A DNA stretch of 64,000 bases from Limisalsivibrio acetivorans (GTDB lineage: Bacteria > Chrysiogenota > Deferribacteres > Deferribacterales > Geovibrionaceae): assembly GCF_000421105.1 (NCBI RefSeq), contig NZ_ATWF01000002.1, positions 248,001-312,000 on the forward strand, read 5' to 3'. A model generated the notes under the pieces. That model had not been told where the DNA came from, ran no database searches, and saw only the letters and a list, made by a program, of their open reading frames with translations. The number at the start of each line of letters is the position of its first letter. Position 1 is the stretch's first letter. Position numbers and translations under genes: made by a program. Below are positions 35,335 to 43,859 of this stretch, piece after piece.

Positions 35335-37049
35335 TAAGCCCCCCTTACAGGCACAAGTAAGCCTGTTTTCTGGACTACCCCCACGGGTGCACCCTCAATT
35401 CTCAATTCACTCATTACGCCAAAACCACTACCGGCCGGAGTATCTATAAGGCTTCCCATATTCTTCGATATAACAGAGGAATACAGGTGCTCAATCTCTA
35501 TGTACTCTTTAACTGCAGCCTCAATCAATCTGGACTCGGCATATCTTTTTGCTGTACATGATGAGGTAATTAGCTCATTTTTCTCTTCCAAAACACGAAG
35601 TCCACCCCCCGCAAGGAATTTCTTATTGAGGCCATCACCACAAAGAATCATTTCACCAGCCGTTTCTTTTGATGCACTGTAAACATCATATTTAATAAGG
35701 TAGCTAACCGTAATTTTATCGTACTGTTTATCGGAGTATACGATATCCCCACTCATGACTAGTCCGCTTGTTATGGGCTTAAATACCGGGTAGCTCAGAT
35801 TTCCTCGGCCATTAACGATAAAAACATCCTCGGTTACCTCTTCGATCCAACCTCTGTAAACAAGCTCTGCTTCACCCCCCACAGCTGTCAGATCCGGCTC
35901 ACCAAAAACCTTAACAATAATCCTGCTTCCTGCAGTTCCAGTTGTACTTTCTGGGATTATGAGTGTTTCGCCACCATAAGTAAGCCTGACCCCATCATAC
36001 GGTGAGCTGTCTATCTTTCTGGCAATTGACAGAACCGGATAAGGTGCCGATAATACATATTTATTGTGCTTCTTCAATGCTGTGTATCTTGCGTTTCCAT
36101 CGATTGCGAGGGTCATTCCACCCGCATTCAAGACAACTTCTGCAACATTTAAAGGGCTGTCATGCGTGATAACAGGCGCAATGGTGTAATCCTCTGAGAT
36201 CCAGTTCAGACCCGGAATAAGGCTTTGTACAGCTTCTTTCGCAGACCCACCGGACAGGACGATCCTCTTTTTTTCCCTGAGTACAAAGGCTTTTTCAGTT
36301 TCCTCCCCCTGCAGTTTGAGTGTCCGCTCCTTGTTTGATACATATGAACTCTGAACAAATAGAGTAAATTCATCATCATCCAACCCCACCTTGACCGTGC
36401 TGAACTCCATATTCATCTCACTAAGCTTAATCTCACCGGAGAGGAACTCCCCGTCACCGTACAGCTTAAGATAAGCATCTGTTACATATTGCGTTATCTC
36501 TCTATCATCACCATAGACAACCAGTGGCGTCTGCACATGAACAAGTGATTCACCATGTTCATTGCTGAGCCGAACCGATCCTCTGTAACCAGTTGCAGGA
36601 ATACTACTCACAACTGCTACGCACCCATTTAAGAGCCTCGAATCAATGGAAGCAAATAACTCCACACCTTCGCAGTGGCTGCCGCCTATATAGTTTTCTG
36701 ACTCGATTCTATCGCTGTTTCCGCATGAATAAACATGCTCTACACCACCCTCACCATAATTGGTTAGCTTGCTTACCAACAAAGCACTGCCACTCATGAT
36801 GTAACAGAGGAGCCCTTCCAGCAGGCATTCACCCGCCACTGAAATGGCGGTTGCATAGCTCGAATCGAAGTGTATAGGAAGAAGCCCGCAGGCAAGATCT
36901 AGTCCGCCCTCATAGCCGAAGGGTTCTGGGTACTTGATATCCGCACCAAAAGATAGGGAGCTCAAAATTTGGATAGAGCCCGCAAACATGAAATGGTCCT
37001 GTCCTGCACCCGTATCACCAGGTATGCAGACTCCCGGAACGCTGTACAT
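35334..37049 (-). CDS. Large phage tail protein, possible hub/baseplate component
   Basis: 571 residues, the second largest product of the operon. No coiled-coil or hydrophobic tape-measure pattern is present; the protein is rich in beta-type segments (YTIAPVITHDSPLNVAEVVLNAGG, GGETLIIPESTTG). The C-terminal helix-rich part (SCTAKRYAESRLIEAAVKEYIEIEH) is reminiscent of tail-hub proteins, which are often followed by small tail-tip genes as here. Assignment is tentative. Confidence 0.55.
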   Translation of the reverse strand: MYSVPGVCIPGDTGAGQDHFMFAGSIQILSSLSFGADIKYPEPFGYEGGLDLACGLLPIHFDSSYATAISVAGECLLEGLLCYIMSGSALLVSKLTNYGEGGVEHVYSCGNSDRIESENYIGGSHCEGVELFASIDSRLLNGCVAVVSSIPATGYRGSVRLSNEHGESLVHVQTPLVVYGDDREITQYVTDAYLKLYGDGEFLSGEIKLSEMNMEFSTVKVGLDDDEFTLFVQSSYVSNKERTLKLQGEETEKAFVLREKKRIVLSGGSAKEAVQSLIPGLNWISEDYTIAPVITHDSPLNVAEVVLNAGGMTLAIDGNARYTALKKHNKYVLSAPYPVLSIARKIDSSPYDGVRLTYGGETLIIPESTTGTAGSRIIVKVFGEPDLTAVGGEAELVYRGWIEEVTEDVFIVNGRGNLSYPVFKPITSGLVMSGDIVYSDKQYDKITVSYLIKYDVYSASKETAGEMILCGDGLNKKFLAGGGLRVLEEKNELITSSCTAKRYAESRLIEAAVKEYIEIEHLYSSVISKNMGSLIDTPAGSGFGVMSELRIEGAPVGVVQKTGLLVPVRGA

Positions 37050-37052
37050 CTT

Positions 37053-38027
37053 TTAATCAATCATCCAGTCGAGCCTGAAACGGTTCTCCGGCTCTCTGGC
37101 TGTACCTGCTGGGACTACCTCTTTTATCCATACCGGTGCGGAGGCCTCTTTTGTATCAAAACTAAGGGTATCTCCCGCCTGCCAGGAGCCTGTCCATCCT
37201 GAAGACTGGATCATGAACAAAGGCTCTGCTCCCACAGGGTTCAGCGGCGAGTATGTTCCAGATATACTCCCTGACGGGAGCGCACCCATTCGTGAACCGG
37301 CCACGTCAAACTCTGTTGCGGAAGTGAAGGTCAGTGTCCAGCTTTCTTCGATGCACCCTTGATTATTCACATCGATGCTACCATCGCTCAACCCTCCCGA
37401 TGCGCTCGTTACGATAACGTTTTCCGCAGCTGACTGAAGATTGCCTAGCTCAATACAAATACCCGCGCAGGTGGTATCCATGGGCATATCCTCGGGCACC
37501 TGCTCTGCTAGCCTGATGGTGGCCACATTTCCTATCCATGTTGCACAGGCGTTCCCATCATCAGTCGTTCTGGCTGTAATTATGCTGTCATCCTCTTTTC
37601 TGAACAGCATCAGCGAGCCGTCCGGTATGTCGAAATCGTTACTTTCGAAGAGCACCTGAACGGATGAATCTCCAGCTGTGACATCGGCATTTATGTAACC
37701 ACCCCCGGTCCAGCCGGAGTCGATTATATCCGCCTGGGTTTCTGAGTGGTTGGATCGTTTGATATAGAACCGGTCACCACCGTTGCTCGGAAGGCTTATG
37801 CAGACCGCCGCATCGTATGCAGGCTCTGATCCGGTAGAGCGGTTTGACATGAAAACCTTTCTGTACCTGAGGATGCCATCCGTACGCTCCTTTGATGTGA
37901 CCCTCGGAAAAAGGTTAAACTTAACACCGCTTACAACCGCCGCAGCGGCATCCATATGACCTCCGTTCACCGAAGTATCTGTTATCATGGCCGATTTATA
38001 AAACTTTATATCCGTCTGCTCCATCAT
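37053..38027 (-). CDS. Mu-like siphophage tail protein (conserved in transposable prophages)
   Basis: 324 residues. The N-terminus, IKFYKSAMITDTSVNGG followed by KFNLFPRVTSKERTDG and RYRKVFMSN, has the pattern of a tail protein I recall from Mu-like prophages with siphovirus tails in other phyla. No enzymatic motif. ATGA overlap with the upstream gene. It is the best clue that this operon derives from a transposable, Mu-like siphophage rather than a lambda-like one; the homology is recalled, not tested. Confidence 0.6.
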   Translation of the reverse strand: MMEQTDIKFYKSAMITDTSVNGGHMDAAAAVVSGVKFNLFPRVTSKERTDGILRYRKVFMSNRSTGSEPAYDAAVCISLPSNGGDRFYIKRSNHSETQADIIDSGWTGGGYINADVTAGDSSVQVLFESNDFDIPDGSLMLFRKEDDSIITARTTDDGNACATWIGNVATIRLAEQVPEDMPMDTTCAGICIELGNLQSAAENVIVTSASGGLSDGSIDVNNQGCIEESWTLTFTSATEFDVAGSRMGALPSGSISGTYSPLNPVGAEPLFMIQSSGWTGSWQAGDTLSFDTKEASAPVWIKEVVPAGTAREPENRFRLDWMID

Positions 38028-38407
38028 TCTCCCCCTAACTCACGAAGTTTAATTCTTCCGTAGTAGCATCCGGTTGATGACCCGTTTTCTACTGGGTCAA
38101 CCGGAGTGAAACTGAAACCACCATCCTCATTCCTGAACCTGACAATGAAAGCATTTGCTCCCAACTCAAGGATATAGTTAGCTGTCGTATTACTTGCCAT
38201 TCCACTCAGCATCTCCACCTGCTCCCTGCTGAACCATGATCTATCCTCCATGGATACAAGGTCTATATCCCTCCCGGTAATCCTTCGGGAGAAGAGAATC
38301 TCTGAGCCGTCAACGGCCGTTCTGCGCTCAGCTGAAACTCCAGAAGATGAAAACTCGTTCTCCCAGATGAGACCATCCGGAAGCTGTACACCGCCAAGGC
38401 TAATCAT
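38024..38407 (-). CDS. Small phage tail protein
   Basis: 127 residues (ISLGGVQLPDGLIWENEF...), soluble. N-terminal 'I.LGG..LP..L.W.NE' resembles small tail-assembly proteins found before hub genes in siphophages. It is 7 bases from its upstream neighbour and overlaps the next gene. Role inferred from position. Confidence 0.55.
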   Translation of the reverse strand: MISLGGVQLPDGLIWENEFSSSGVSAERRTAVDGSEILFSRRITGRDIDLVSMEDRSWFSREQVEMLSGMASNTTANYILELGANAFIVRFRNEDGGFSFTPVDPVENGSSTGCYYGRIKLRELGGE

Positions 38408-38414
38408 GCTTCAC

Positions 38415-39107
38415 CTAAACCATGTACCAGTTTGTTCCGCCGGAGATCAGCGCCCTGCTATCCCACTGGGTCGAAAGGGTGATATCAGCCTGCTGACCGT
38501 CTATCATCTCGCCGCTGTAACGGGTTATAGTGACCATTCCCGTTCCGGTGTTCTTAACGAAGAAGAGCCTGCCGCTGTAGAATGAAGGGTCTGGCAGTGT
38601 AACGGCTATGTCCGATGATGAGCTGTCAGCAAGGATGCACCTAACAGATCCGTCCATTTCATAGTCCGCTGTAATTCTCAAAGCTTCCGCCCTCTTGAGC
38701 AACTCTGTGCCGTTGTATGCAACCTCTCCAGAAACATCTGAAAAGCCGTCTATAACAGCTTTATTAGCATGCTCATGAATAAATGACTCAAGCTCGTCCA
38801 GCTTACCTGCCGTTATCACGTGGGCAACCTTGCTTCCGGCCGGCCAGCTCCTGGAAACCGTTCCTTCCTGACCTCCATAGCAGTTGAACAGAGGAAACAC
38901 TCCCATTCCATTGTACTCAAGCTCCGCGATCTCCCTTTCGGGATCTTTAAGGGGTGTACTGTGGGCGCCCCCCCAGATAACCGCCCTGAACCTGCCGCTT
39001 TTAGGAAAGTCTGAATCACTGGCCATATACAGGCTCGATGGGTTCATGGAGTTATCAAGATCCTCAGAGAGGGTCGTAAGAGCAAAATTTGCATTCTTTA
39101 GAAGCAT
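38415..39107 (-). CDS. Phage tail-region protein, uncharacterised
   Basis: 230 residues. The C-terminal half (SSDIAVTLPDPSFYSGRLFFVKNTGTGMVTI) resembles a short beta-helical or head-fibre module seen in phage virion proteins. The N-terminal half is unrecognised. It occupies the place where a tape-measure gene is expected in siphophages, but its length and composition do not fit one. Confidence 0.55.
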   Translation of the reverse strand: MLLKNANFALTTLSEDLDNSMNPSSLYMASDSDFPKSGRFRAVIWGGAHSTPLKDPEREIAELEYNGMGVFPLFNCYGGQEGTVSRSWPAGSKVAHVITAGKLDELESFIHEHANKAVIDGFSDVSGEVAYNGTELLKRAEALRITADYEMDGSVRCILADSSSSDIAVTLPDPSFYSGRLFFVKNTGTGMVTITRYSGEMIDGQQADITLSTQWDSRALISGGTNWYMV

Positions 39108-39116
39108 ATTTTCACC

Positions 39117-39815
39117 TTAGTAAATATCTATATCTATTAAGCTTTCATTGGATGAGGCATCGATGAATACTCCTGCAAAAGGTAGGTTTACCCAATCTCT
39201 GTCTGCAGGAGAGATCCCCCCCTTCGGTGCCAGTGACACTCTTCCGGAAAACCTCAATGTTCTACCGTTGTCCGCATCTCCTACGAAAAATATATCCCCC
39301 GCAACACTTCTACCCCCAGAGACGCCCAGTCTACTATTACTTCCCGAATATCCGCTGAGAGTCGCTGTACTAGCCGGTACCGAACTCCCTTCGGGGATCC
39401 TTAGCATCCCCTCTCTTTTAAGAATCTCGTAGTCGCTCCCCTCAATGTATGAGATCCCACCGGAGGTCAGCTCTGCATTCGATATATCCACGTACCCAAG
39501 GGGATAGCAGCCACTGCCGTCTATATACAATTCCTCTGTGAAGCTCTGCTCAGGGTAGCTGTTGGGATTCGTTGAGAAGAATATGGAAAGGTTTTCATCG
39601 CCTATCCTGTCCAGAACAAACTCGAGCTCAATTACCCTGCGGACTAGTATCGACTCCTTCGGGACAAGCACTCCATCCTTCTCTCCAAAGCGCTCTTTTG
39701 TCTCATTTTTCACACTCAGACTCAGACTGGATACGTTTCCCATATCCCTGTGAGCGGTTTCCTCAGTACCCCTGAAATAGAGCCTCCCTCTGGAGGATGT
39801 GTATTCACCATTCAT
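39117..39815 (-). CDS. Candidate phage major tail (tube) protein
   Basis: 232 residues, beta-rich, following the tail-terminator-like gene directly. A beginning such as SRGRLYFRGTEETAHRDMGNVSSLSLSVKNETKERFG and the Ser/Gly-rich composition are compatible with a tail-tube monomer, which normally sits here. I cannot name a family. Confidence is for a tail structural protein, not for the exact part. Confidence 0.55.
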   Translation of the reverse strand: MNGEYTSSRGRLYFRGTEETAHRDMGNVSSLSLSVKNETKERFGEKDGVLVPKESILVRRVIELEFVLDRIGDENLSIFFSTNPNSYPEQSFTEELYIDGSGCYPLGYVDISNAELTSGGISYIEGSDYEILKREGMLRIPEGSSVPASTATLSGYSGSNSRLGVSGGRSVAGDIFFVGDADNGRTLRFSGRVSLAPKGGISPADRDWVNLPFAGVFIDASSNESLIDIDIY

Positions 39816-39818
39816 AAA

Positions 39819-40202
39819 TCAGCCTCCGAAGCTCCTTCGTATCACAACGTTGATCCTCCAGCTCCGGCTTCTCTTATCCGCCGAGGCCTCTTCAACGCTC
39901 CATGATATAACGGGAAGGCTGAGCAGGGCCGCCAGGGAGGAATCTATAAGATCCGCACCCCTTTTAAAGGCGTCCCCATCCCTGCCCAGTGAAACGGTGC
40001 GCAGTACAATGCTGTAGACAAGCTCCCTGCCCATCCTTCCCCCTATGGATGAAGATTGTTCGCTCACGAACAATACCTTCGCCGAAGGCTCCCCGGAGGT
40101 TTCCTGATCGTTTTCATCCATACCTGAAATGAGACTCACCCGTCTGAACAATCCAGTTTCCTTCAATGCGGAAACAAGAACTGCACCCGTTTCATATATC
40201 AA
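39819..40202 (-). CDS. Mu gp37-like tail-terminator/completion protein
   Basis: 127 residues. The pattern VLVSALKETGLFRRVSLISG followed by a beta-strand core resembles the Mu gp37 family (DUF1834), thought to act at the head-tail or tail-terminus interface. It is placed after the gp36-like gene, which is the Mu order. Start is 3 bases past the upstream tail gene in map order. Confidence 0.6.
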   Translation of the reverse strand: MIYETGAVLVSALKETGLFRRVSLISGMDENDQETSGEPSAKVLFVSEQSSSIGGRMGRELVYSIVLRTVSLGRDGDAFKRGADLIDSSLAALLSLPVISWSVEEASADKRSRSWRINVVIRRSFGG

Positions 40203-40214
40203 AACCTTCCCCCT

Positions 40215-40562
40215 TTAAGAGAAACAATTCCAGTCGGAGCTTCCCCCCTTAACAGCCGATTCCGCAACCCTCACAGGAGCAAGTGGTGCAAGGATATCAG
40301 AGGCCTCCTTCCGGAAGTTTTCCGCCTCAACCCAGTCGGCGGAATATGTGTAAAGCTCACACAGCGCCATCTTCTTAAGAGCAAGCCGTATAACCTTATC
40401 CTCTTCGTCGTATTCAAGCCCGAAGCGTTCTACAACGGCAGTGATGCGATCCCTTGCATTCTCCACAGCGTTTTCAGCTATGGTGTCGTCACCGCCGGTT
40501 ATTGCGTCGAAATCCTCCTGCTGAATCTCTTCCCGGAGCTCTTCAGCACTAAGCAGAGCCAC
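40215..40562 (-). CDS. Mu gp36-like (DUF1320) connector protein
   Basis: 115 residues, mostly helical: LLSAEELREEIQQEDFDAITGGDD...ENARDRITAVVERFG and IRLALKKMALCELYTYS. This matches the DUF1320/gp36 family of Mu-like phages, small proteins located between capsid and tail genes that likely form part of the head-tail connector. Confidence 0.7.
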   Translation of the reverse strand: MALLSAEELREEIQQEDFDAITGGDDTIAENAVENARDRITAVVERFGLEYDEEDKVIRLALKKMALCELYTYSADWVEAENFRKEASDILAPLAPVRVAESAVKGGSSDWNCFS

Positions 40563-40572
40563 GCATTAACCC

Positions 40573-41556
40573 TTATGCCGTGACAGCGGCCCAGTTCACC
40601 GCCTTAGTGTAAGGAACGGGGAGGGGCTTACTTTCCGCCACTAGCTCGATGGAGGATGTACGCTTATCCTCGACGGGCTTCACGAAGAAAGGCATGGAAA
40701 CGAGGTTGCTGTCCAGATCATCAAGAACCGCATAGACAAGCTCGAAGGGAGCATCCTTCGCCACTGCCACGATGGAGTTGTCGTCCACGACCTTAACCGG
40801 TGTTCCGTCCGCAGGGTTTGTATAAGATGAATTCATGAGACCGACGCTGTATCCGCCCACATTGATAGCCCTGTTTTCCATGGTGGCAACCACTGAACCA
40901 TCGAGGGATTGGACGATCTTACTGAGCGCCATGAAGGCGTCGCGCCCCGCCCAGAAGAGTATCTCGCCGCTGAAACGACTACTCTCCTGAATCGCCGCCT
41001 CCATCTCTATGAATGTAGCGATCACTTCATCGATGGTGATACCCGAATCATCCCACAGGGTTGCGGGTGTATGGGTCAGTGTCGTGCCGAAGTCCACCTC
41101 ATAGGTTCCGAAACCGCCGTCCATTGCCATGGGATAGCTTATCTTCCCCTTGAGCGACTGCGCCGCCATCGCCTCGGTAGAGGCTCTTACAACTCTTCTG
41201 AGCCTGTCTATCTTGTTATCGATAAGGAGCTTTGCTCCTGCTGTATCGATCATCTTGAAGTTGTTCACATCCACACCCGAAAGCCTTTCAGAGGGCCTGA
41301 GTGGCTGGGGTTCGATATGGGTAATCTCGCCGGAATCGCCGTAGAGGGGAACAGGGTTTGAGCCCCGTCTGCTCACTGCGATGTTGCGTATGGGCTGTTG
41401 AAGATCCGCCACAGCCACAGTGGGAAGCGGATGGTTTCTTCGCCTCTCCTCCTTGTATATGGTGTCCATTACAGGTGTTGAGAGAACGGGCATATCCGAA
41501 AGTGTGCGGACAAGCGCCTCCCTTGTGAAAAATGAGTTGATGTCGAACTGAATCAT
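40573..41556 (-). CDS. Phage major capsid protein (lambda gpE-like family)
   Basis: 327 residues, the usual length for this family. The N-terminus FDINSFFTREALVRTLSDMP and the following segment with PLYGDSGEITHIEPQPLRPSE resemble gpE-type capsid proteins, which are used with a gpD-like decoration protein; that protein is encoded next door. AGGAT/GGGGAGG precedes the ATG. The reading frame is intact. It would form the icosahedral shell. Confidence 0.8.
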   Translation of the reverse strand: MIQFDINSFFTREALVRTLSDMPVLSTPVMDTIYKEERRRNHPLPTVAVADLQQPIRNIAVSRRGSNPVPLYGDSGEITHIEPQPLRPSERLSGVDVNNFKMIDTAGAKLLIDNKIDRLRRVVRASTEAMAAQSLKGKISYPMAMDGGFGTYEVDFGTTLTHTPATLWDDSGITIDEVIATFIEMEAAIQESSRFSGEILFWAGRDAFMALSKIVQSLDGSVVATMENRAINVGGYSVGLMNSSYTNPADGTPVKVVDDNSIVAVAKDAPFELVYAVLDDLDSNLVSMPFFVKPVEDKRTSSIELVAESKPLPVPYTKAVNWAAVTA

Positions 41557-41574
41557 GTATCCTCCCCCTAGTAT

Positions 41575-41946
41575 TTAGAATGCCCAGATCTGGGTATTCT
41601 GCTCGAGTGTATCCTTATCCACATCTGCGGCCTCTGCTCCTTCTGTCTTGAGTGAGCTTCTGATAACCGTTCCGTGGACAACCACATTCCCAAGGCTGTC
41701 CTTTGCTGTATCCACGGGAAAAAGGTTCACCCCTACAGGCACCGCCAGCGTTGCGTTTGCCGAAACCGCATCCGGGTCATACGAAGATATGAGCCCGAGA
41801 GCGTCCTTCGCAACGATCTCACCTGCGGGAACCTCTCCCGAATCCGCCTTAAACTCCATAACCCGAACCACTGCGGGGTGACGGCCATCCAGAATCTCTG
41901 CGGAATCCACCGTCTGTCTGTTCACAACTGCATCGAATTTAGCCAT
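41575..41946 (-). CDS. Phage head decoration protein (gpD-like)
   Basis: 123 residues, small and Ala/Val-rich: RVMEFKADSGEVPAGEIVAKDALGLISSYDP and LAVPVGVNLFPVDTAK. This is the pattern of head-decoration proteins that stabilise gpE-type capsids. It lies between the protease and the capsid gene, the usual order. Confidence 0.65.
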   Translation of the reverse strand: MAKFDAVVNRQTVDSAEILDGRHPAVVRVMEFKADSGEVPAGEIVAKDALGLISSYDPDAVSANATLAVPVGVNLFPVDTAKDSLGNVVVHGTVIRSSLKTEGAEAADVDKDTLEQNTQIWAF

Positions 41947-41955
41947 GAAATCCTC

Positions 41956-42648
41956 CTATATCTTTGAAAAACATCTTGCCGATACGGAGGTATGCTCCCC
42001 CGCTCTGCTCATATCTGAACCGGGCTTAACCATCTCGGGGAGTGAACCGAAGAGGTCGATCAAAAGATCCGCCGCCTCAATCCTGCTCCCATCCGCCATG
42101 TTCACCGCTTCACTACTTTCTCTGGCGAAGCTGACGGCAGTCTCCAACCGGAATGCGGGAATCTTCCCCTCACCCGCCCTTCGCATCTGCTCGATCTTGA
42201 TCTCCCGAACCTCTTCACGCAGCCTTCTAAGCTCTTCAAGATTCGTAAGCACGCCACCTTCGGGTTCCACGGGTATGGTTATAAAGTCCTCCGTGTCCCC
42301 CATCTCGATAACCTCGAGATCCTTTATCATCGGTGGAACGCTTCCGAGAAATGCGAGATGATGAAGGTAGTAGCCATCCTCCCTCTTCCTTGCGCCGATG
42401 GACCATCTTCTGTACTCACCGCCATCGAACGCCTTCTGCATCTCCCCGGTCAACTCCACCTCGCCGAGAAGGGTATCCCCCTCAACCCAGATGCGCTTGA
42501 CCCAGCCGAGAGCGGGCATGGAATCCGCCAGCTCATGCCCCGCAGTAACGGGAACGTCTCCGGCAAAGGAGGCGGCTATCTCGCCAAGTATCTCCGGCGT
42601 AATAACCGTGTCTCCGTATGAACCTGTTTTTGCTATTTCGAGAATCAT
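41956..42648 (-). CDS. Phage head maturation protease/scaffold (Mu gpI-like)
   Basis: 230 residues. PVTAGHELADSMPALGWVKRIW, the turn GEYRRWSIGARKREDGYYLHHLAFLGSVPPMIKDL and the helical C-terminus (LEELRRLREEVREIKIEQM) match the Mu gpI type, in which an N-terminal protease is fused to a scaffold. It is the first gene of the operon: a strong GGAGGGG ribosome binding site sits 5 bases before the ATG and nothing phage-like lies upstream, so portal and terminase genes are missing. Confidence 0.7.
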   Translation of the reverse strand: MILEIAKTGSYGDTVITPEILGEIAASFAGDVPVTAGHELADSMPALGWVKRIWVEGDTLLGEVELTGEMQKAFDGGEYRRWSIGARKREDGYYLHHLAFLGSVPPMIKDLEVIEMGDTEDFITIPVEPEGGVLTNLEELRRLREEVREIKIEQMRRAGEGKIPAFRLETAVSFARESSEAVNMADGSRIEAADLLIDLFGSLPEMVKPGSDMSRAGEHTSVSARCFSKI

Positions 42649-42670
42649 CTAATCCCCTCCTCTTTGCTGA

Positions 42671-42704
42671 GTGAGAATATAAACCACTCACAAACAATGA
42701 TTGT
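42671..42704 (-). promoter_or_regulatory. Inverted repeats upstream of the phage operon, candidate operator
   Basis: Two dyads occur within 60 bases of the first phage gene. GTGAG (42671-42675) and CTCAC (42687-42691) flank a TATATT that could be a -10 element on the minus strand. Next to it ACAAT-G-ATTGT (42694-42704) is a perfect 11-base palindrome. A regulated promoter is plausible; I could not assign a good -35. Confidence 0.4.
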
Positions 42705-42818
42705 CACAATATGTTACTTCACGTGAATTTTTTGTGTCCATACACCTTTAAAGCTGTCGATTTTTTATACGCCATAGGTTAGAATCCCCAATCCCCAGTA
42801 ATCTAGGAGTGCTTATTC

Positions 42819-43775
42819 ATGAGACGATTTATTGTAATAGCCGCACTGCTGTGCGCCGCATGCGTACCCAAACAGACAGAACTGATGAACACAAAAGGGC
42901 TTAACGCCTTTGAATCAGGTAACCTTAACCGTGCAGAGGAGATTTACTCCGAAGCGATAGATGAATACGACCACTACACCACAAGGGAGCTTCGTGGAGA
43001 TCTCTATATGGAAAGGGGTGAGTATGCGGCGGCGGAGAACGACTACACAGCCGCCATGCGCTACCAGGTAAATATGGCAAGGCTATACTACAAAAGGGGG
43101 ATGGCAAGGCTCCATCAGGGTGCATACGATTTTGCTCTGCTGGATCTTGACGAAGCGGTGAGCAGAAAACCCTCCACATGGGCCGAAGCTTATGCCGGCA
43201 TGGCTGAAGCTTACCGGGCACAGGGGAACACCAAAGAGGCCCTCTTCAACTATACTAAGGCTATAACCTATGACCCAGAACTGACGATGGCGTATATCGG
43301 CAGGGGGAGAACATACCTCAAAGCCGGTGATCTCGAGCGTGCTGTTGTGGACGCCACCAAGGGGATAGAGCTTGCGCCGGAGTCCGCTGATGGTTACCTC
43401 CTCCGTTCGGATATACTCCGTTCGGCGGGTAAGGAGAGCTATTCCCTGCGTGATCTTGAAAAGGCCGTTGAGCTCGAGCCGAAGAATGCCGCCGCAAGGC
43501 ATAAACTCGCATGGAGACTTGCCACAGCCAAGGATCCCGCCATACGTAACGGAAGCCTCGCTGTGGAGAATGCCGCAGAAGCACTCCGACTGCGCCCCTC
43601 CAACAGGGGTGTGATAACACTCGCCGTGGCTTTGGCCGAGGCGGACAGGTTCGAAGATGCCCTTGAGATACTGGAACAAAGGATAGAGGCGGAGAAGGAC
43701 CTTGTGGAGAAGGACGGTCTCAGGGTATGGAAGAAGCTCTTTGAGAAGGGTGAGAAATACCGTGGGACGGAGTAG
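42819..43775 (+). CDS. TPR-repeat lipoprotein
   Basis: 318 residues. The N-terminus MRRFIVIAALLCAAC is a lipoprotein-type signal; the lipobox has Cys instead of Leu at -3, so lipidation is likely but not certain. The rest consists of tetratricopeptide repeats, for example AYIGRGRTYLKAGDLERAVVDATKGIELAPESADGYLLRSDIL, giving a helical solenoid for protein binding. AGGAG lies 9 bases before the ATG. Its function in the envelope is unknown. Confidence 0.85.
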   Translation: MRRFIVIAALLCAACVPKQTELMNTKGLNAFESGNLNRAEEIYSEAIDEYDHYTTRELRGDLYMERGEYAAAENDYTAAMRYQVNMARLYYKRGMARLHQGAYDFALLDLDEAVSRKPSTWAEAYAGMAEAYRAQGNTKEALFNYTKAITYDPELTMAYIGRGRTYLKAGDLERAVVDATKGIELAPESADGYLLRSDILRSAGKESYSLRDLEKAVELEPKNAAARHKLAWRLATAKDPAIRNGSLAVENAAEALRLRPSNRGVITLAVALAEADRFEDALEILEQRIEAEKDLVEKDGLRVWKKLFEKGEKYRGTE

Positions 43776-43859
43776 CCAATAAACGGTTGCTAAAAGAGTG
43801 CGGACTGTGATAATTTTTCAAGAATTTGACACATTTAATATAACAGGATAAAGCAAGCG

